Source: Gemmatimonadota bacterium (lineage in GTDB: Bacteria > Gemmatimonadota > Gemmatimonadetes > Gemmatimonadales > GWC2-71-9). From it: a DNA stretch of 58,278 nucleotides. The stretch spans positions 3,907,561-3,965,838 of the forward strand of contig CP070666.1 of NCBI GenBank assembly GCA_020351775.1. The letters are read 5' to 3'. Under the pieces are notes generated by a model. That model was not told where the DNA came from and ran no database searches. It was given only the letters and a program-made list of their open reading frames with translations. Position numbers and translations under genes: made by a program. Of this stretch, positions 43,486 through 52,186 are shown piece by piece; positions within the stretch are counted from its first letter, which is position 1, and every line of letters begins with the position of its first letter.

Positions 43486-44568
43486 ATGATCACGCAGAAG
43501 CGGCCAGCTGCGGGCGCCGGCCTACTACTTGGATTCACCGCAGCGCTGGCTTTGGCGACCACATCCGCAGCTCAGGCGCAACGTTACGAACTGTCAGGAG
43601 CCGAGATCTCGATCTACAACCTCGCCGGCGTGGTCAACGTACGCTCCGGAGGAGGTTCGCAGGTGGTAGTCGAGCTGACGCCCGGCGGCTCCGATGCCGA
43701 TCAGCTGTCTATAGAGACCGGCACGATCGGCGGAACCGAGACCCTCCGAGTGATCTATCCTGACGACTACATCGTGTATCCCGAGATGGGACGCAGCTCG
43801 CGGACAGAGATCCGGGTCAGAGACGACGGCACTTTCGGCGACTCACACGAAGGTTGGGGCCGCAGTCGCGGCAATCGAGTGCGAATCGAGGGACGCGGAA
43901 GAGGACTCGAGGCCTATGCCGATATGACGATCTCGGTGCCCAGCGGACAGCGCATCAATGTCTACCTGGCCGTCGGTGAAGCTTCCCTGTCGAACGTGGA
44001 CGGCGAAATCCGCATGGACACCCAGTCCGCTCCGGTCACAGCGAACGGGGTTCGCGGCTCGCTGGTGGTCGACGTTGGGTCGGGAAGTGTCGATGTGATG
44101 GACGTAGATGGCGACTTGAGCATCGATACGGGATCGGGGTCGGTCGAGGTGGCTGGCGTGAGCGGTGGCTCCGCGCAGATAGACACAGGGTCCGGATCCG
44201 TCACCGCATCGGGGTTGACCACGACCCAGCTGAATATCGATACTGGTTCCGGACGCATCAGAGCGCGGGAGGTCGCGGCGACCGATATACGGCTCGACAC
44301 CGGCAGCGGCTCGGTCGAGCTGGAGGTGCTGAACGACCCTGACCACATCGAGATCGACACCGGTTCGGGCGGTGTGACACTTACGGTACCGAGTTCCTAT
44401 GGGGCGCGTGTGGAGATCGACACCGGGAGTGGCGGAATTGAGATGGAGATGCCGATCACGATGCGCCGCTGGCAGCGGGATCATGTCAACGGAACCATCG
44501 GCGATGGCAGAGGCACGCTACTCATCGATACCGGCTCTGGCAGCGTGAGAGTGCTGCAGGGAGGGTGA
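43486..44568 (+). CDS. Secreted DUF4097-type beta-repeat protein (DTGSG repeats)
   Basis: 360 residues. Signal peptide ending SAAQAQ. The second half is a regular repeat in which DTGSG[SGR][VGI] recurs about nine times every 18-25 residues (IDTGSGSVEVAG, IDTGSGSVTASG, IDTGSGRIRAR, LDTGSGSVELEV, IDTGSGGVTLTV and others), expected to stack as a beta-helix. The N-terminal half has an Arg/Gly-rich section (WGRSRGNRVRIEGRGRG). It is a paralogue in design of the SDGDV-repeat protein at 29350-30288. AGGAGG lies nine bases before the chosen ATG; 43447 is an alternative start. Function unknown. Confidence 0.75.
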   Translation: MITQKRPAAGAGLLLGFTAALALATTSAAQAQRYELSGAEISIYNLAGVVNVRSGGGSQVVVELTPGGSDADQLSIETGTIGGTETLRVIYPDDYIVYPEMGRSSRTEIRVRDDGTFGDSHEGWGRSRGNRVRIEGRGRGLEAYADMTISVPSGQRINVYLAVGEASLSNVDGEIRMDTQSAPVTANGVRGSLVVDVGSGSVDVMDVDGDLSIDTGSGSVEVAGVSGGSAQIDTGSGSVTASGLTTTQLNIDTGSGRIRAREVAATDIRLDTGSGSVELEVLNDPDHIEIDTGSGGVTLTVPSSYGARVEIDTGSGGIEMEMPITMRRWQRDHVNGTIGDGRGTLLIDTGSGSVRVLQGG

Positions 44569-44612
44569 CCGTCCGATCCAGTTTCGGATCAGTTTCGGGG
44601 GCCTGACATCTC

Positions 44613-44647
44613 AACCGCCCGTTCACGATTGCCGTGGACGGGCGGTT
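44613..44647 (+). terminator. Rho-independent terminator after the DTGSG-repeat gene
   Basis: Arms 44613-44627 and 44633-44647 (AACCGCCCGT.CACG type) pair over 15 positions with one G-T pair and a 5-base loop, followed by a short T-run. Confidence 0.75.
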
Positions 44648-44753
44648 TGGCGGGGTCCTCGGTATTCCACCGCACAGGCGGTTCAGCTTCCACCCCATGC
44701 CGCTTGCCCTTTCGTGATGCTAGTTTGATGCAACAGGCCATCCAGGAGCAGCA

Positions 44754-45872
44754 GTGCAATTCATTCCCTTTGAGCTGGAACGCTGGCAGAGCAAGTGGGA
44801 ACATCGTGTCAGCTTCAACCTATCGGAGAGCGGCGTCCATGCCCTCACGATCGCTGAGTTGCTCGCAATCACTGATACCGATCACGACGAGTTGGACGAG
44901 GTCCGGCTTGGTTACAGCCAGGCGGATGGTACAGACGAACTGAGAGCGGTTATTGCCTCCCTCTATCCAGGAGCGTCGGCCGACAACGTCATCGTGACTG
45001 TGGGCAGTAGCGAAGCCAACTTCGTTGCGACATGGACACTAGTGGAACCAGGCGATCACGTTGCCATTCTGTCTCCTCTGTACCGGCAGACCTGGGGTCT
45101 AGCACAGAATTTCGGCGCCACGGTGTCTACGTTCGATCTCAGGCCGGAGCTTGGGTGGGAACCGGATCCCGCGGATATAGCTCGCGCGATAGTGCCAGGT
45201 ACGAAACTCGTTGTCGTCACGAATCCCAACAACCCCACGGGCCATGTTCTCTCGAACACCACCCGCGCGGAGATTCTGGCCTGCACCGAAGCGGCCGGTG
45301 CCTGGCTACTCGCTGACGAAGTCTACGCCGGCGCTGAACTCAGCGGCGAGACCACGGCGACCTTCTGGGGGAGCTACGAAAAGGCTATCGCGGTCCACGG
45401 CCTTTCGAAGGCCTACGGTCTGCCAGGCCTGCGAATTGGCTGGATTGTTGCGCCAGCCAATTTCAAGGAATCGCTCTGGTCACGCCACGACTACACGGTC
45501 ATTGGCCCAAGCGCCCCGAGCGATTTTCTGGCCACGCGGGCTTTGCTGGCGCGTGACAAGATTCTCGATAGGACGAGGTCAATACTAAACGAGAACTACC
45601 CGATTCTGAATAGCTGGCTACAGCGGCTGGGGACAGCGGTGAAGTGGTGGGAGCCAGATTGTGGCGCGATCAGCTTCGTGCAGTATCAGCGCGACATTGC
45701 ATCGCTGGATCTGGCGCAGCGGGTGCTGAGTGAGTATGACATTCTGTTGGAGCCGGGGGAGCACTTCGGCTTCGAGCGATCGATTCGATTCGGGTACGGC
45801 AACGAAACTCGCGAGTTCAAGCAGGCCCTAGACGTGTTGGGTCCAGCCATGGTCAAATACCTGATGGATTGA
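44754..45872 (+). CDS. PLP-dependent aminotransferase, class I/II
   Basis: 372 residues from a GTG start with AGGAG five bases upstream. Fold-type I motifs: VTVGSSEANFVATW (cofactor phosphate loop), VVVTNPNNPTGHVL, LLADEVYAGAE with the PLP-binding Asp, and the Schiff-base Lys in HGLSKAYGLPGLRIGW; the carboxylate-binding Arg is in RFGYGNE. Substrate unknown; the sequence is of the capreomycidine synthase/arginine aminotransferase-like group, but I would not assign it further. Convergent with the DPP-IV-like gene. Confidence 0.88.
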   Translation: MQFIPFELERWQSKWEHRVSFNLSESGVHALTIAELLAITDTDHDELDEVRLGYSQADGTDELRAVIASLYPGASADNVIVTVGSSEANFVATWTLVEPGDHVAILSPLYRQTWGLAQNFGATVSTFDLRPELGWEPDPADIARAIVPGTKLVVVTNPNNPTGHVLSNTTRAEILACTEAAGAWLLADEVYAGAELSGETTATFWGSYEKAIAVHGLSKAYGLPGLRIGWIVAPANFKESLWSRHDYTVIGPSAPSDFLATRALLARDKILDRTRSILNENYPILNSWLQRLGTAVKWWEPDCGAISFVQYQRDIASLDLAQRVLSEYDILLEPGEHFGFERSIRFGYGNETREFKQALDVLGPAMVKYLMD

Positions 45873-45955
45873 AGCCGCACACCGCTAGGACTGAGGTCCT
45901 CGGGCCACAGACGCGGGGAACCGTCGCTCCCTTGCGGCTCCCGCCACGCGGCCTG

Positions 45956-48139
45956 CTACAGATGCTCCTTCAACCACTCCGTGAACAGGGTGTACAGATT
46001 CACTCGCGTTGCGGCACCAGCAATGGAGTGGGTCTTGTTGGGATAGATCCGCATGTCAAATTGTTTGCCCGCTTCCTCCAGCTTCTGAATCAGTTGGATC
46101 GTGTTCTGCGCGTGGACGTTGTCGTCAGCCGTTCCGTGCACGATAAGCAGGTTCCCTTGCAGACTATCGACATGACTCAGCGGGGCGCCGTATTCATACC
46201 CTCGCGGATTCTCTTCCGGTGTGCGCATATAGCGCTCTGTGTATATGGTGTCGTACAGTCGCCAGTCAGTCACGGGCGCGACGGAGATTGCCGCCTTGAA
46301 AACCGACGGTCCGGTGAGGGTCGCCATGAGCGCCATATAGCCACCGTAGCTCCAACCCCAGATGCCGATCCGGCCGGCGTCTACGAACGGCAATGATCCC
46401 ATGTACTGAGCCGCCGCAATCTGATCCGCCGCTTCGTAGCGCCCCAGGTTCTCGTAGGTAATCTTCTTGAAATCCCTACCTCTCCCCCCTGTGCCCCGGT
46501 TATCCACACTGACCACGAGGTGTCCTTCCTGAGCCAACATCTGGTGCCAGAGGTAGCGGGTGCCACCCCACGAATCCCGAACGGTCTGCGACCCAGGTCC
46601 TCCGTACACGTACATCAAGAGCGGGTAGGTCTTGCTCACGTCGAAATCTGGCGGACGGACGATGTACCCGTTCAATACCACGCCATTCCCTACAGGGATG
46701 CTGATGAACTCAGGGACCTCAACGGCGAGAGCTTGTATCTTCTGCAGCAGCTCCCTATTGTCGGAGACCATGCGTACCATTCCACCATCCGATGTATGCA
46801 GCGTGCGGGCCGGCGGCACTCCGGCAGTCGAGTAGACGTCGAGGTACAGTGAATAGTCCGAGTTGAACTGAACCGTATGTGAGCCGCTGGCGGATGATAT
46901 ACGAGTCACTTCCTCTCCATCGAGCCCAACTTGGTACAACGAGTTCTTGAGGGGGCCTTCGCCTGCTCCGCTGAAATAGAGGATCCTGCGTATTTCATCA
47001 ACACCGTGCACCCTGGACACGTCCCACTCACCCCGCGTTACCTTGCCAGCCAATGTGCCGTCTCGGTTGAACAGGTACACCTGGTTGTAGCCGTCACGCT
47101 CGCTCTCGAACAGGAACTGGCGTCCGCCGTCTATCCAGTACGGCTCGTTGTTATCCACCCACGCTTCATCAGTATCCGTCATCACCACACGTGACTCACC
47201 ATTCTTGACATCGGCCAGCATGAGGTCCAGCCGGTTCTGGTGCCGGTTCAGTCGCGTCAGCCATATCTCGTCCGATGAATCGGCAAAATCCATCCGAGCC
47301 ACGTAGATATCTGGCTCAACACCGAGATCGATCCACGTCGTCCTGCCCGAAGAGATCTCGACCACCCCGATTCTGACCTCGGAATTGGCGGCTCCCGCCT
47401 TGGGATATCGCACGGGTACCAGCTCGGGGTAGAGCGACAGATTATCGATCATGTAGAAAGGCTGTATCGCCGTTTGATCCAAGCGCCAGAACGCAATGCG
47501 CTTGCTGTCAGGACTGAAGCGGAATGCATCCCGCAAGCCCAGTTCTTCTTCGTAGACCCAGTCGGTCGTGCCATTGATGATGTTCTCGTCGCCGTCAAAC
47601 GTCAGCTGCTCCTCTCGGCCCGACCTCGTATCGCTTACGAATATGTTGTTGTCTCGTACGAAACCGACCCGGCGCCCGTCTGGCGAGAATTTGGCGAACT
47701 GCTGTAGCCCGGGATTCGAGCTCACCGGCGTCAGACGTCTCCGGTCGAAATCCCAGATGTAGAACTCACCCTTCGTGTTCTGGCGCCAGACACGCACCGA
47801 ATTCGTGAAAATCAGTAACTTCGAGCGGTCTGCGGAGAATTCGTAAGACTCGATCTGGATTGGCGCAGTCTGCCCTGGCGGCACCAGATCGGATCCCCTC
47901 AGGAGCAAGTCGCTGACACCCGACCGAGCGTTGACACGATACAGATCGGTCGTGTTCCCATCCTGCCTCAGCGTGGTGAAATGAGCCGGGTCGTCGGACC
48001 AGGTTATCGGAGTCAAATCGCTCTCGAACTCACCAGAGCCGAATATCGTCGCGACAGAGAGCCTCGTGGTCTGTGATGCAGCGGGGAGCGCAGCTAGCTG
48101 TAGCACACCAAGCAGCAGAATCAGTCGGTATTTCATCAT
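45956..48139 (-). CDS. Secreted S9B dipeptidyl-peptidase IV-like enzyme
   Basis: 727 residues, signal peptide ending LPAASQ. N-terminal eight-bladed propeller (DPP IV N domain) with the S9B double-Glu motif in DWVYEEELGLRDAF that holds the substrate's free N-terminus. The C-terminal hydrolase has YVYGGPGSQTV, VVSVDNRGTGGRGRDF, nucleophile GIWGWSYGGYMA, Asp in GTADDNVHAQN and His in YPNKTHSI. It removes N-terminal dipeptides in the periplasm. Upstream in-frame codons to 48214 are not signal-like; MMKYRL begins a normal signal peptide. Confidence 0.94.
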   Translation of the reverse strand: MMKYRLILLLGVLQLAALPAASQTTRLSVATIFGSGEFESDLTPITWSDDPAHFTTLRQDGNTTDLYRVNARSGVSDLLLRGSDLVPPGQTAPIQIESYEFSADRSKLLIFTNSVRVWRQNTKGEFYIWDFDRRRLTPVSSNPGLQQFAKFSPDGRRVGFVRDNNIFVSDTRSGREEQLTFDGDENIINGTTDWVYEEELGLRDAFRFSPDSKRIAFWRLDQTAIQPFYMIDNLSLYPELVPVRYPKAGAANSEVRIGVVEISSGRTTWIDLGVEPDIYVARMDFADSSDEIWLTRLNRHQNRLDLMLADVKNGESRVVMTDTDEAWVDNNEPYWIDGGRQFLFESERDGYNQVYLFNRDGTLAGKVTRGEWDVSRVHGVDEIRRILYFSGAGEGPLKNSLYQVGLDGEEVTRISSASGSHTVQFNSDYSLYLDVYSTAGVPPARTLHTSDGGMVRMVSDNRELLQKIQALAVEVPEFISIPVGNGVVLNGYIVRPPDFDVSKTYPLLMYVYGGPGSQTVRDSWGGTRYLWHQMLAQEGHLVVSVDNRGTGGRGRDFKKITYENLGRYEAADQIAAAQYMGSLPFVDAGRIGIWGWSYGGYMALMATLTGPSVFKAAISVAPVTDWRLYDTIYTERYMRTPEENPRGYEYGAPLSHVDSLQGNLLIVHGTADDNVHAQNTIQLIQKLEEAGKQFDMRIYPNKTHSIAGAATRVNLYTLFTEWLKEHL

Positions 48140-48229
48140 CGGTGCGGGGTTTGAGACAGGTTTAAAGATAGAGACAGTGAGTCGAGGGTGGAACGGCGCA
48201 TCTTCACCGCGCACGTGTATTATACACCA

Positions 48230-49291
48230 TCAAGCCTTCTTGCTGACAGCAACGCCTGCCGTTTCCCCACGCCGGGTCAACAGGTCGGCTGGTAGCAATT
48301 GCAGCGCAATGTTGCCCGCCTGCAGCATGAACGGTTCCGCGTTGCCCTTGAGCCACCGTTCCGCGAACCTGCCGAACAGGCGAAGCTCGGCTCGGCGCAC
48401 ACCTTGAAGGGCCGCTGCCAGAGCACGCACGCTGTCGGTATCACCACCCTTGCGGTTGACTGCTGACAGCTGCGTTTCGCTCGTCGCCACCGCGACCAAT
48501 CCCCGCGACCACTCTGCGACATCGTGTTTCATCCTTGCGCGCACCCGTTGCTCGAGAACCTGCAGATCATGAAGGTCGCCTAGTACGTCCTGGAGTCCCT
48601 TCAACCGCGTCACCGCAGTACGGCCTCCCGTTACCAGCAGGCGCACGGGTTCCAGCACGTACCGCAACCGCTTCGCTGCCAGGCGCGTTCGATGCAGCCT
48701 CTTCTCCTGGCCCAGTGACTCGATCGCCGCCAGTCTCTCACCCAGTTTGGTCGACATTTCTCGGACTATCTCACCAGTCGCAGCTGCGAAGCTCAGGCTC
48801 TTCCCGGCGTCGGTGAGCCTAATGGTGCGCAGCGGCTGGCTCAAATGCCCCCTCAACCGGTGCTCGACGGTCGAGAAGCCGTGAATCACTGATGCCAGCT
48901 CTTCGCTGTCCGAATTGAACGGCGCCGCATCGAAATCCCCTCTTACCAGGGCGTATCCTTGCTGAGTCAACTTCGGCAGATTCTTGTGCTCCAACTGCCG
49001 GTCGAGCCAGCGCAACTGCACCTCGTCGTCCCGTCCACGATTCGTCGCGGAGATCAAGCGACCCAGTTCCTTGCGGGCTCGTTTTCCCAAGCTCTTTGGC
49101 AGGAAGGACCGATAGGCCCCCAGGTACGTACGCAGTCTCCTGACACTGACGCGGAAGTCGTGCAGCGCCTCTGGATCGTCGGCGGAGCCGAGACGGTCCA
49201 ACTGCGTCGCGGCAACATCGAGCAACGCGATCGTATGCTCGCGACAAGTCAGCTCAACAGGCTGCTGCAGCTGTTTGCGTGTGCTCTTCAT
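48230..49291 (-). CDS. CHAD-domain protein (polyphosphate-associated)
   Basis: 353 residues, cytoplasmic. CHAD domains are helical bundles with conserved His and basic residues that bind polyphosphate. Signature parts: ALHDFRVSVRRLRTYLGAYR near the N-terminus, LGRLISATNRGRDDEVQLRWL, and the second half LHRTRLAAKRLRYVLEPV and LKGLQDVLGDLHDLQVL. The many Arg/Lys on one helix face fit an anionic polymer. The ppk1 gene is 3 kb upstream on the same strand, consistent with polyphosphate biology. Confidence 0.88.
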   Translation of the reverse strand: MKSTRKQLQQPVELTCREHTIALLDVAATQLDRLGSADDPEALHDFRVSVRRLRTYLGAYRSFLPKSLGKRARKELGRLISATNRGRDDEVQLRWLDRQLEHKNLPKLTQQGYALVRGDFDAAPFNSDSEELASVIHGFSTVEHRLRGHLSQPLRTIRLTDAGKSLSFAAATGEIVREMSTKLGERLAAIESLGQEKRLHRTRLAAKRLRYVLEPVRLLVTGGRTAVTRLKGLQDVLGDLHDLQVLEQRVRARMKHDVAEWSRGLVAVATSETQLSAVNRKGGDTDSVRALAAALQGVRRAELRLFGRFAERWLKGNAEPFMLQAGNIALQLLPADLLTRRGETAGVAVSKKA

Positions 49292-49632
49292 CGCACCTGA
49301 CAGCGATGGGGAGAGATCCAGACTTCGCCATGAAGAGAGGTAGTATCCCAACTAGACAGCGACGGGCGCCCCAGCTCCAAGGAATCACACGTTGGCCCGC
49401 GGTCTTCATGTTCCCCTCGCTGCACTTCAGCTTTATCCTATAACACTGGGAAACCAAACTGGCAAGCCGAACGGGACGCGATGGGCAGCGGCGGGTCGTT
49501 CGCTAGATGAACCGGGACGCCGCCGCACGACTGCTGCCGGAGCTGAAGCGAATGGGAGTTGAGGCCGTCGTGGAACACGTTGAGGTAGCAGCGCAGCGAG
49601 CAAGCCAGCACAACCGCGGTGCCGCACCCGCG
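49292..49632. other. Intergenic region, no supported gene
   Basis: 341 bases between the YjiK-like gene and the CHAD gene, both on the minus strand. A plus-strand frame starting at 49507 has no ribosome site and runs antisense into the YjiK-like gene. It presumably holds the CHAD promoter, but I find no clear motif. Confidence 0.45.
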
Positions 49633-50499
49633 TCAGCGGGACGGGCGGTACAGAGTCAGCCGAGCCCTCTTGCCGATGCCCTCATCGGCTATCAACAGAG
49701 TGGGCCCAGACGTGAATGTGATTCCCTCTGGCTGGCGGTGTAGATCCTTAGACACACGTCTAACAGCCAACACTTCTCCGTCGAGGGTGACCTCGGCTAT
49801 CCCTCGCTGTTGCGCCGCGATCACGAAATACGTGCCGGTCTGGGGGTTGCGCGCGAGCCCCGATGGATTGAACCGCTTCTCATCGACTCCCTCAGCCAGG
49901 GGACTCTCCGGAATCAACACCACGTCGGTCAGCAGCGCTTTAGTGTCGAGAGACCATCGAAAGATGCCAACATGATCTTCTAGCGCCTCCACACGTGGCC
50001 GCTTGCACAGGATCAGCAGAACGCGATCTGTGGGGTCATACTCCAGGCCTTCCACCTCGCAGCGCCTACCGATGCGTGTTTCATAGGTGTTGTACAATAC
50101 GCGCTCGTCGTGCGCCCCCTCCGGTCCTTCATAGATGCGGCCATCACTCTCCACGAGATAGAAGCGGTCGTCCGCAAACGCAATCCCCTCAAAGTCACCC
50201 TTCGCCCCGGGATCTCCGAAGGCAAACACCTTGACGACCTCACCGTTCGAGATATCGAGCTGATAGATGATGCCCCACTCATCGTCGTGCGCCCACACGC
50301 GGTCGTCCGGCGTGGTAGTCAATCCCGACACCTCTCTGATTCTGCTATGCAGCTTCCACTGGATCGCCGATTCGCCATCCAGCGCAAACCCTCCAAGGCC
50401 GGCGCCACCGGATTGACCCGATAGGGCGCCAGCTGCCAATAATGCTACATGCAACAGCAGAGCCCCGCAGCAGACCAAGCTATTGGTGCGTGGCATCAT
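49633..50499 (-). CDS. YjiK/SdiA-regulated-like secreted beta-propeller protein
   Basis: 288 residues. Signal peptide (LLLHVALLAAGALSGQ). The propeller shows REVSGLTTTPDDRVWAHDDEWGIIYQLDISNGEVVKVF, GDFEGIAFADDRFYLVESDGRIYE, CEVEGLEYDPTDRVLLILCK, FNPSGLARNPQTGTYFVIAAQ and QPEGITFTSGPTLLIADEG, seen as blade repeats 'EGL/EGI...D....L...' typical of SdiA-regulated/YjiK and related phytase-like proteins. The ATG overlaps the DUF4956 stop by four bases. A phosphoester-related role fits the neighbourhood but is inference. Confidence 0.75.
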   Translation of the reverse strand: MMPRTNSLVCCGALLLHVALLAAGALSGQSGGAGLGGFALDGESAIQWKLHSRIREVSGLTTTPDDRVWAHDDEWGIIYQLDISNGEVVKVFAFGDPGAKGDFEGIAFADDRFYLVESDGRIYEGPEGAHDERVLYNTYETRIGRRCEVEGLEYDPTDRVLLILCKRPRVEALEDHVGIFRWSLDTKALLTDVVLIPESPLAEGVDEKRFNPSGLARNPQTGTYFVIAAQQRGIAEVTLDGEVLAVRRVSKDLHRQPEGITFTSGPTLLIADEGIGKRARLTLYRPSR

Positions 50500-51587
50500 T
50501 CGGATGGCAGCTTCCAATATGGCGTTCTGTCGTCCTTTGCCTTCCGCAAGGACAGATTGCGGTACTCGGCCGCAACGATATGCATGCCGGCATGCTGTCT
50601 GATCGCTGCAATGAATTCCTTGCCCGATAGGTTCGGCGGGAGCCCAATGAGATACTCCAGCGTCGAGTTGCCGTCTGCGGTGGCAGTTATCTCGGCCAGT
50701 TTGAACTTCTCAGTATGTTGCTTGAGCACTTCATCTAGCACATCGAGCGTCTGTTCTGTACCACTGGCCAACACAACGAGCAGGCCATTGTACTTTTTGG
50801 CGCCCTTGCCGCCCGTTTCGATGTGCTCGCGCAGTTTCGCCTTGCGCTCCGCGATTTCCGAAAGACTGTCTGGCGTCAGTGCTGCCAGCATACTCGGATC
50901 ACCTATAGTCAGCTGCCCGGTTCCCGCGCCCGGTGTGCCTCCTCCAGAGAGCACGTCTCCCAAGCGCATCTTGGGTGTGAACTTCAACTGGTCGGCGTAG
51001 ATGTTGCCCACCTTGAAGCGCCACATCACCAGCACGAGGTAGTTGAACAGAATGGTGGCCACCGCAGCGATTCCCAGCGCTTGTACTCCCGCCGCAAGTG
51101 CTGTACCGATAGCCAGAAATATGTATACCGCGTCTTTGGTATCCTTGAGTGTGTTCCTGAAGCGCACGGCAGCGACGATGCCTGCGAGACTGAATGCAAG
51201 AGCGAGGCTGTTCTGCACGACTATCACCAGAGCCGATACAGGTATCGGCAGGATGGCAACCGTGTGTACTACGGACTCATCGTATCCTTCCTGTTGTTTG
51301 GTCACCATGTAGACCCAGACTACCGGAGCGAGTAGCACCAAGCACCCGATGATGGCTCCCATCGTTATCCAGCCCAACTGCAGTGCCCCGCGCGAGTCGT
51401 CGCCGTCGCTGATTGCTACAGATCCGGTGAGAAGCCCTGTCCCTGCCAGCTCCTGGAGGCGTTCACCCGTGAACATCTCTCTGGACGTAGGCAATCCGAC
51501 GACTATCGCCGAGATGATTGCGCCGACTATCACGTAGTAGACCGTCACTCGCACGAAGGGAGACATCGAGAACCTACTCCTGTTCAT
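50496..51587 (-). CDS. DUF4956-family membrane protein
   Basis: 363 residues. Membrane segments at about 14-32, 72-95, 107-135 and 150-190. The family core is SLALAFSLAGIVAAVRFRNTLKDTKDAVYIFLAIGTALAAGVQ (read in pieces), followed by a cytoplasmic alpha/beta domain of about 150 residues (YNGLLVVLASGTEQTLDVLDEVLKQ, EYLIGLPPNLSGKEF). DUF4956 genes often lie beside VTC-type polyphosphate polymerases; here the neighbour is ppk1. It overlaps sixA by 14 bases, with AGGAG upstream of the ATG. Confidence 0.8.
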   Translation of the reverse strand: MNRSRFSMSPFVRVTVYYVIVGAIISAIVVGLPTSREMFTGERLQELAGTGLLTGSVAISDGDDSRGALQLGWITMGAIIGCLVLLAPVVWVYMVTKQQEGYDESVVHTVAILPIPVSALVIVVQNSLALAFSLAGIVAAVRFRNTLKDTKDAVYIFLAIGTALAAGVQALGIAAVATILFNYLVLVMWRFKVGNIYADQLKFTPKMRLGDVLSGGGTPGAGTGQLTIGDPSMLAALTPDSLSEIAERKAKLREHIETGGKGAKKYNGLLVVLASGTEQTLDVLDEVLKQHTEKFKLAEITATADGNSTLEYLIGLPPNLSGKEFIAAIRQHAGMHIVAAEYRNLSLRKAKDDRTPYWKLPSE

Positions 51588-52167
51588 CGCTAACGACTCC
51601 TGATTGCGGCGAGCTAGTCGCGTTCCGTTTGGCCTCCTTCTCCTTCTTCTTCTTCTTCTTCTTCTTCCCGATTCGCCGCAACTGGCCGGACGTCAACAGC
51701 CATACCAAATCGGCATCACCTGCCGTGACATGCGACTTCCAGGTCAGCAGACATGCCCCACCCTTCTTCAGCCCGACAAAGCGTCCCCCTGTGGAGGCCA
51801 GTAGCCAACTCACCATCGAGCCAAGGTCCGGCTCGTGGCCTACGACTGCAATGGTCGACTCGTCGCGCTGCATCTGGATCCAGGAGAGCACTGCCCGGCG
51901 CTCGCCACCGGGCGCCAGATGCTCGAGGTGCACTGGCACTACGGTACCGTACTCAGCCGCCACCATCTCGGCCGTCTGAGCCGCTCGGGTCAGTGGACTG
52001 GTGGCGAGTGAGTCGATCTCGGGGACCAGTCGCTTGAGCCCGTTGAGGCATTGCTCCATCCGCTTGCGGCCAGCCGCTGTCAACGGTCTAGAAGAATCGT
52101 CCTGTCCGGTCTCAGCGAAGGCCTCCCTTCGCTCCGCAGCTGCATGTCTTACGACGAGCAAGTTCAC
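51574..52167 (-). CDS. sixA: SixA-like phosphohistidine phosphatase with polylysine tail
   Basis: 197 residues. Histidine-phosphatase fold: MNLLVVRHAAAE with catalytic His 8, SPLTRAAQTAEMVA, and VGHEPDLGSM with His 111. The core ends about residue 163. The tail is unusual: eight consecutive Lys (168-175) then EKEAKR, encoded by an (AAG)8 tract that appears as (TTC)8 on the plus strand. SixA removes phosphate from histidine in signalling proteins; members next to ppk and CHAD genes may act elsewhere. Nineteen bases after ppk1. Confidence 0.88.
   Translation of the reverse strand: MNLLVVRHAAAERREAFAETGQDDSSRPLTAAGRKRMEQCLNGLKRLVPEIDSLATSPLTRAAQTAEMVAAEYGTVVPVHLEHLAPGGERRAVLSWIQMQRDESTIAVVGHEPDLGSMVSWLLASTGGRFVGLKKGGACLLTWKSHVTAGDADLVWLLTSGQLRRIGKKKKKKKKEKEAKRNATSSPQSGVVSDEQE
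51644..51667. repeat. (TTC)8 trinucleotide microsatellite inside sixA
   Basis: Eight uninterrupted TTC units, read as AAG (Lys) codons on the minus strand, flanked by near-repeat units. Unit gain or loss would change the tail length in frame. Confidence 0.85.
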
Positions 52168-52186
52168 TGCAATCCTCGTGAGTTCG

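Noticed and set aside
49507..49743. Short plus-strand frame with a plausible-looking start
   Set aside because: No ribosome site, overlaps the YjiK-like gene in antisense, and the translation shows no fold pattern.
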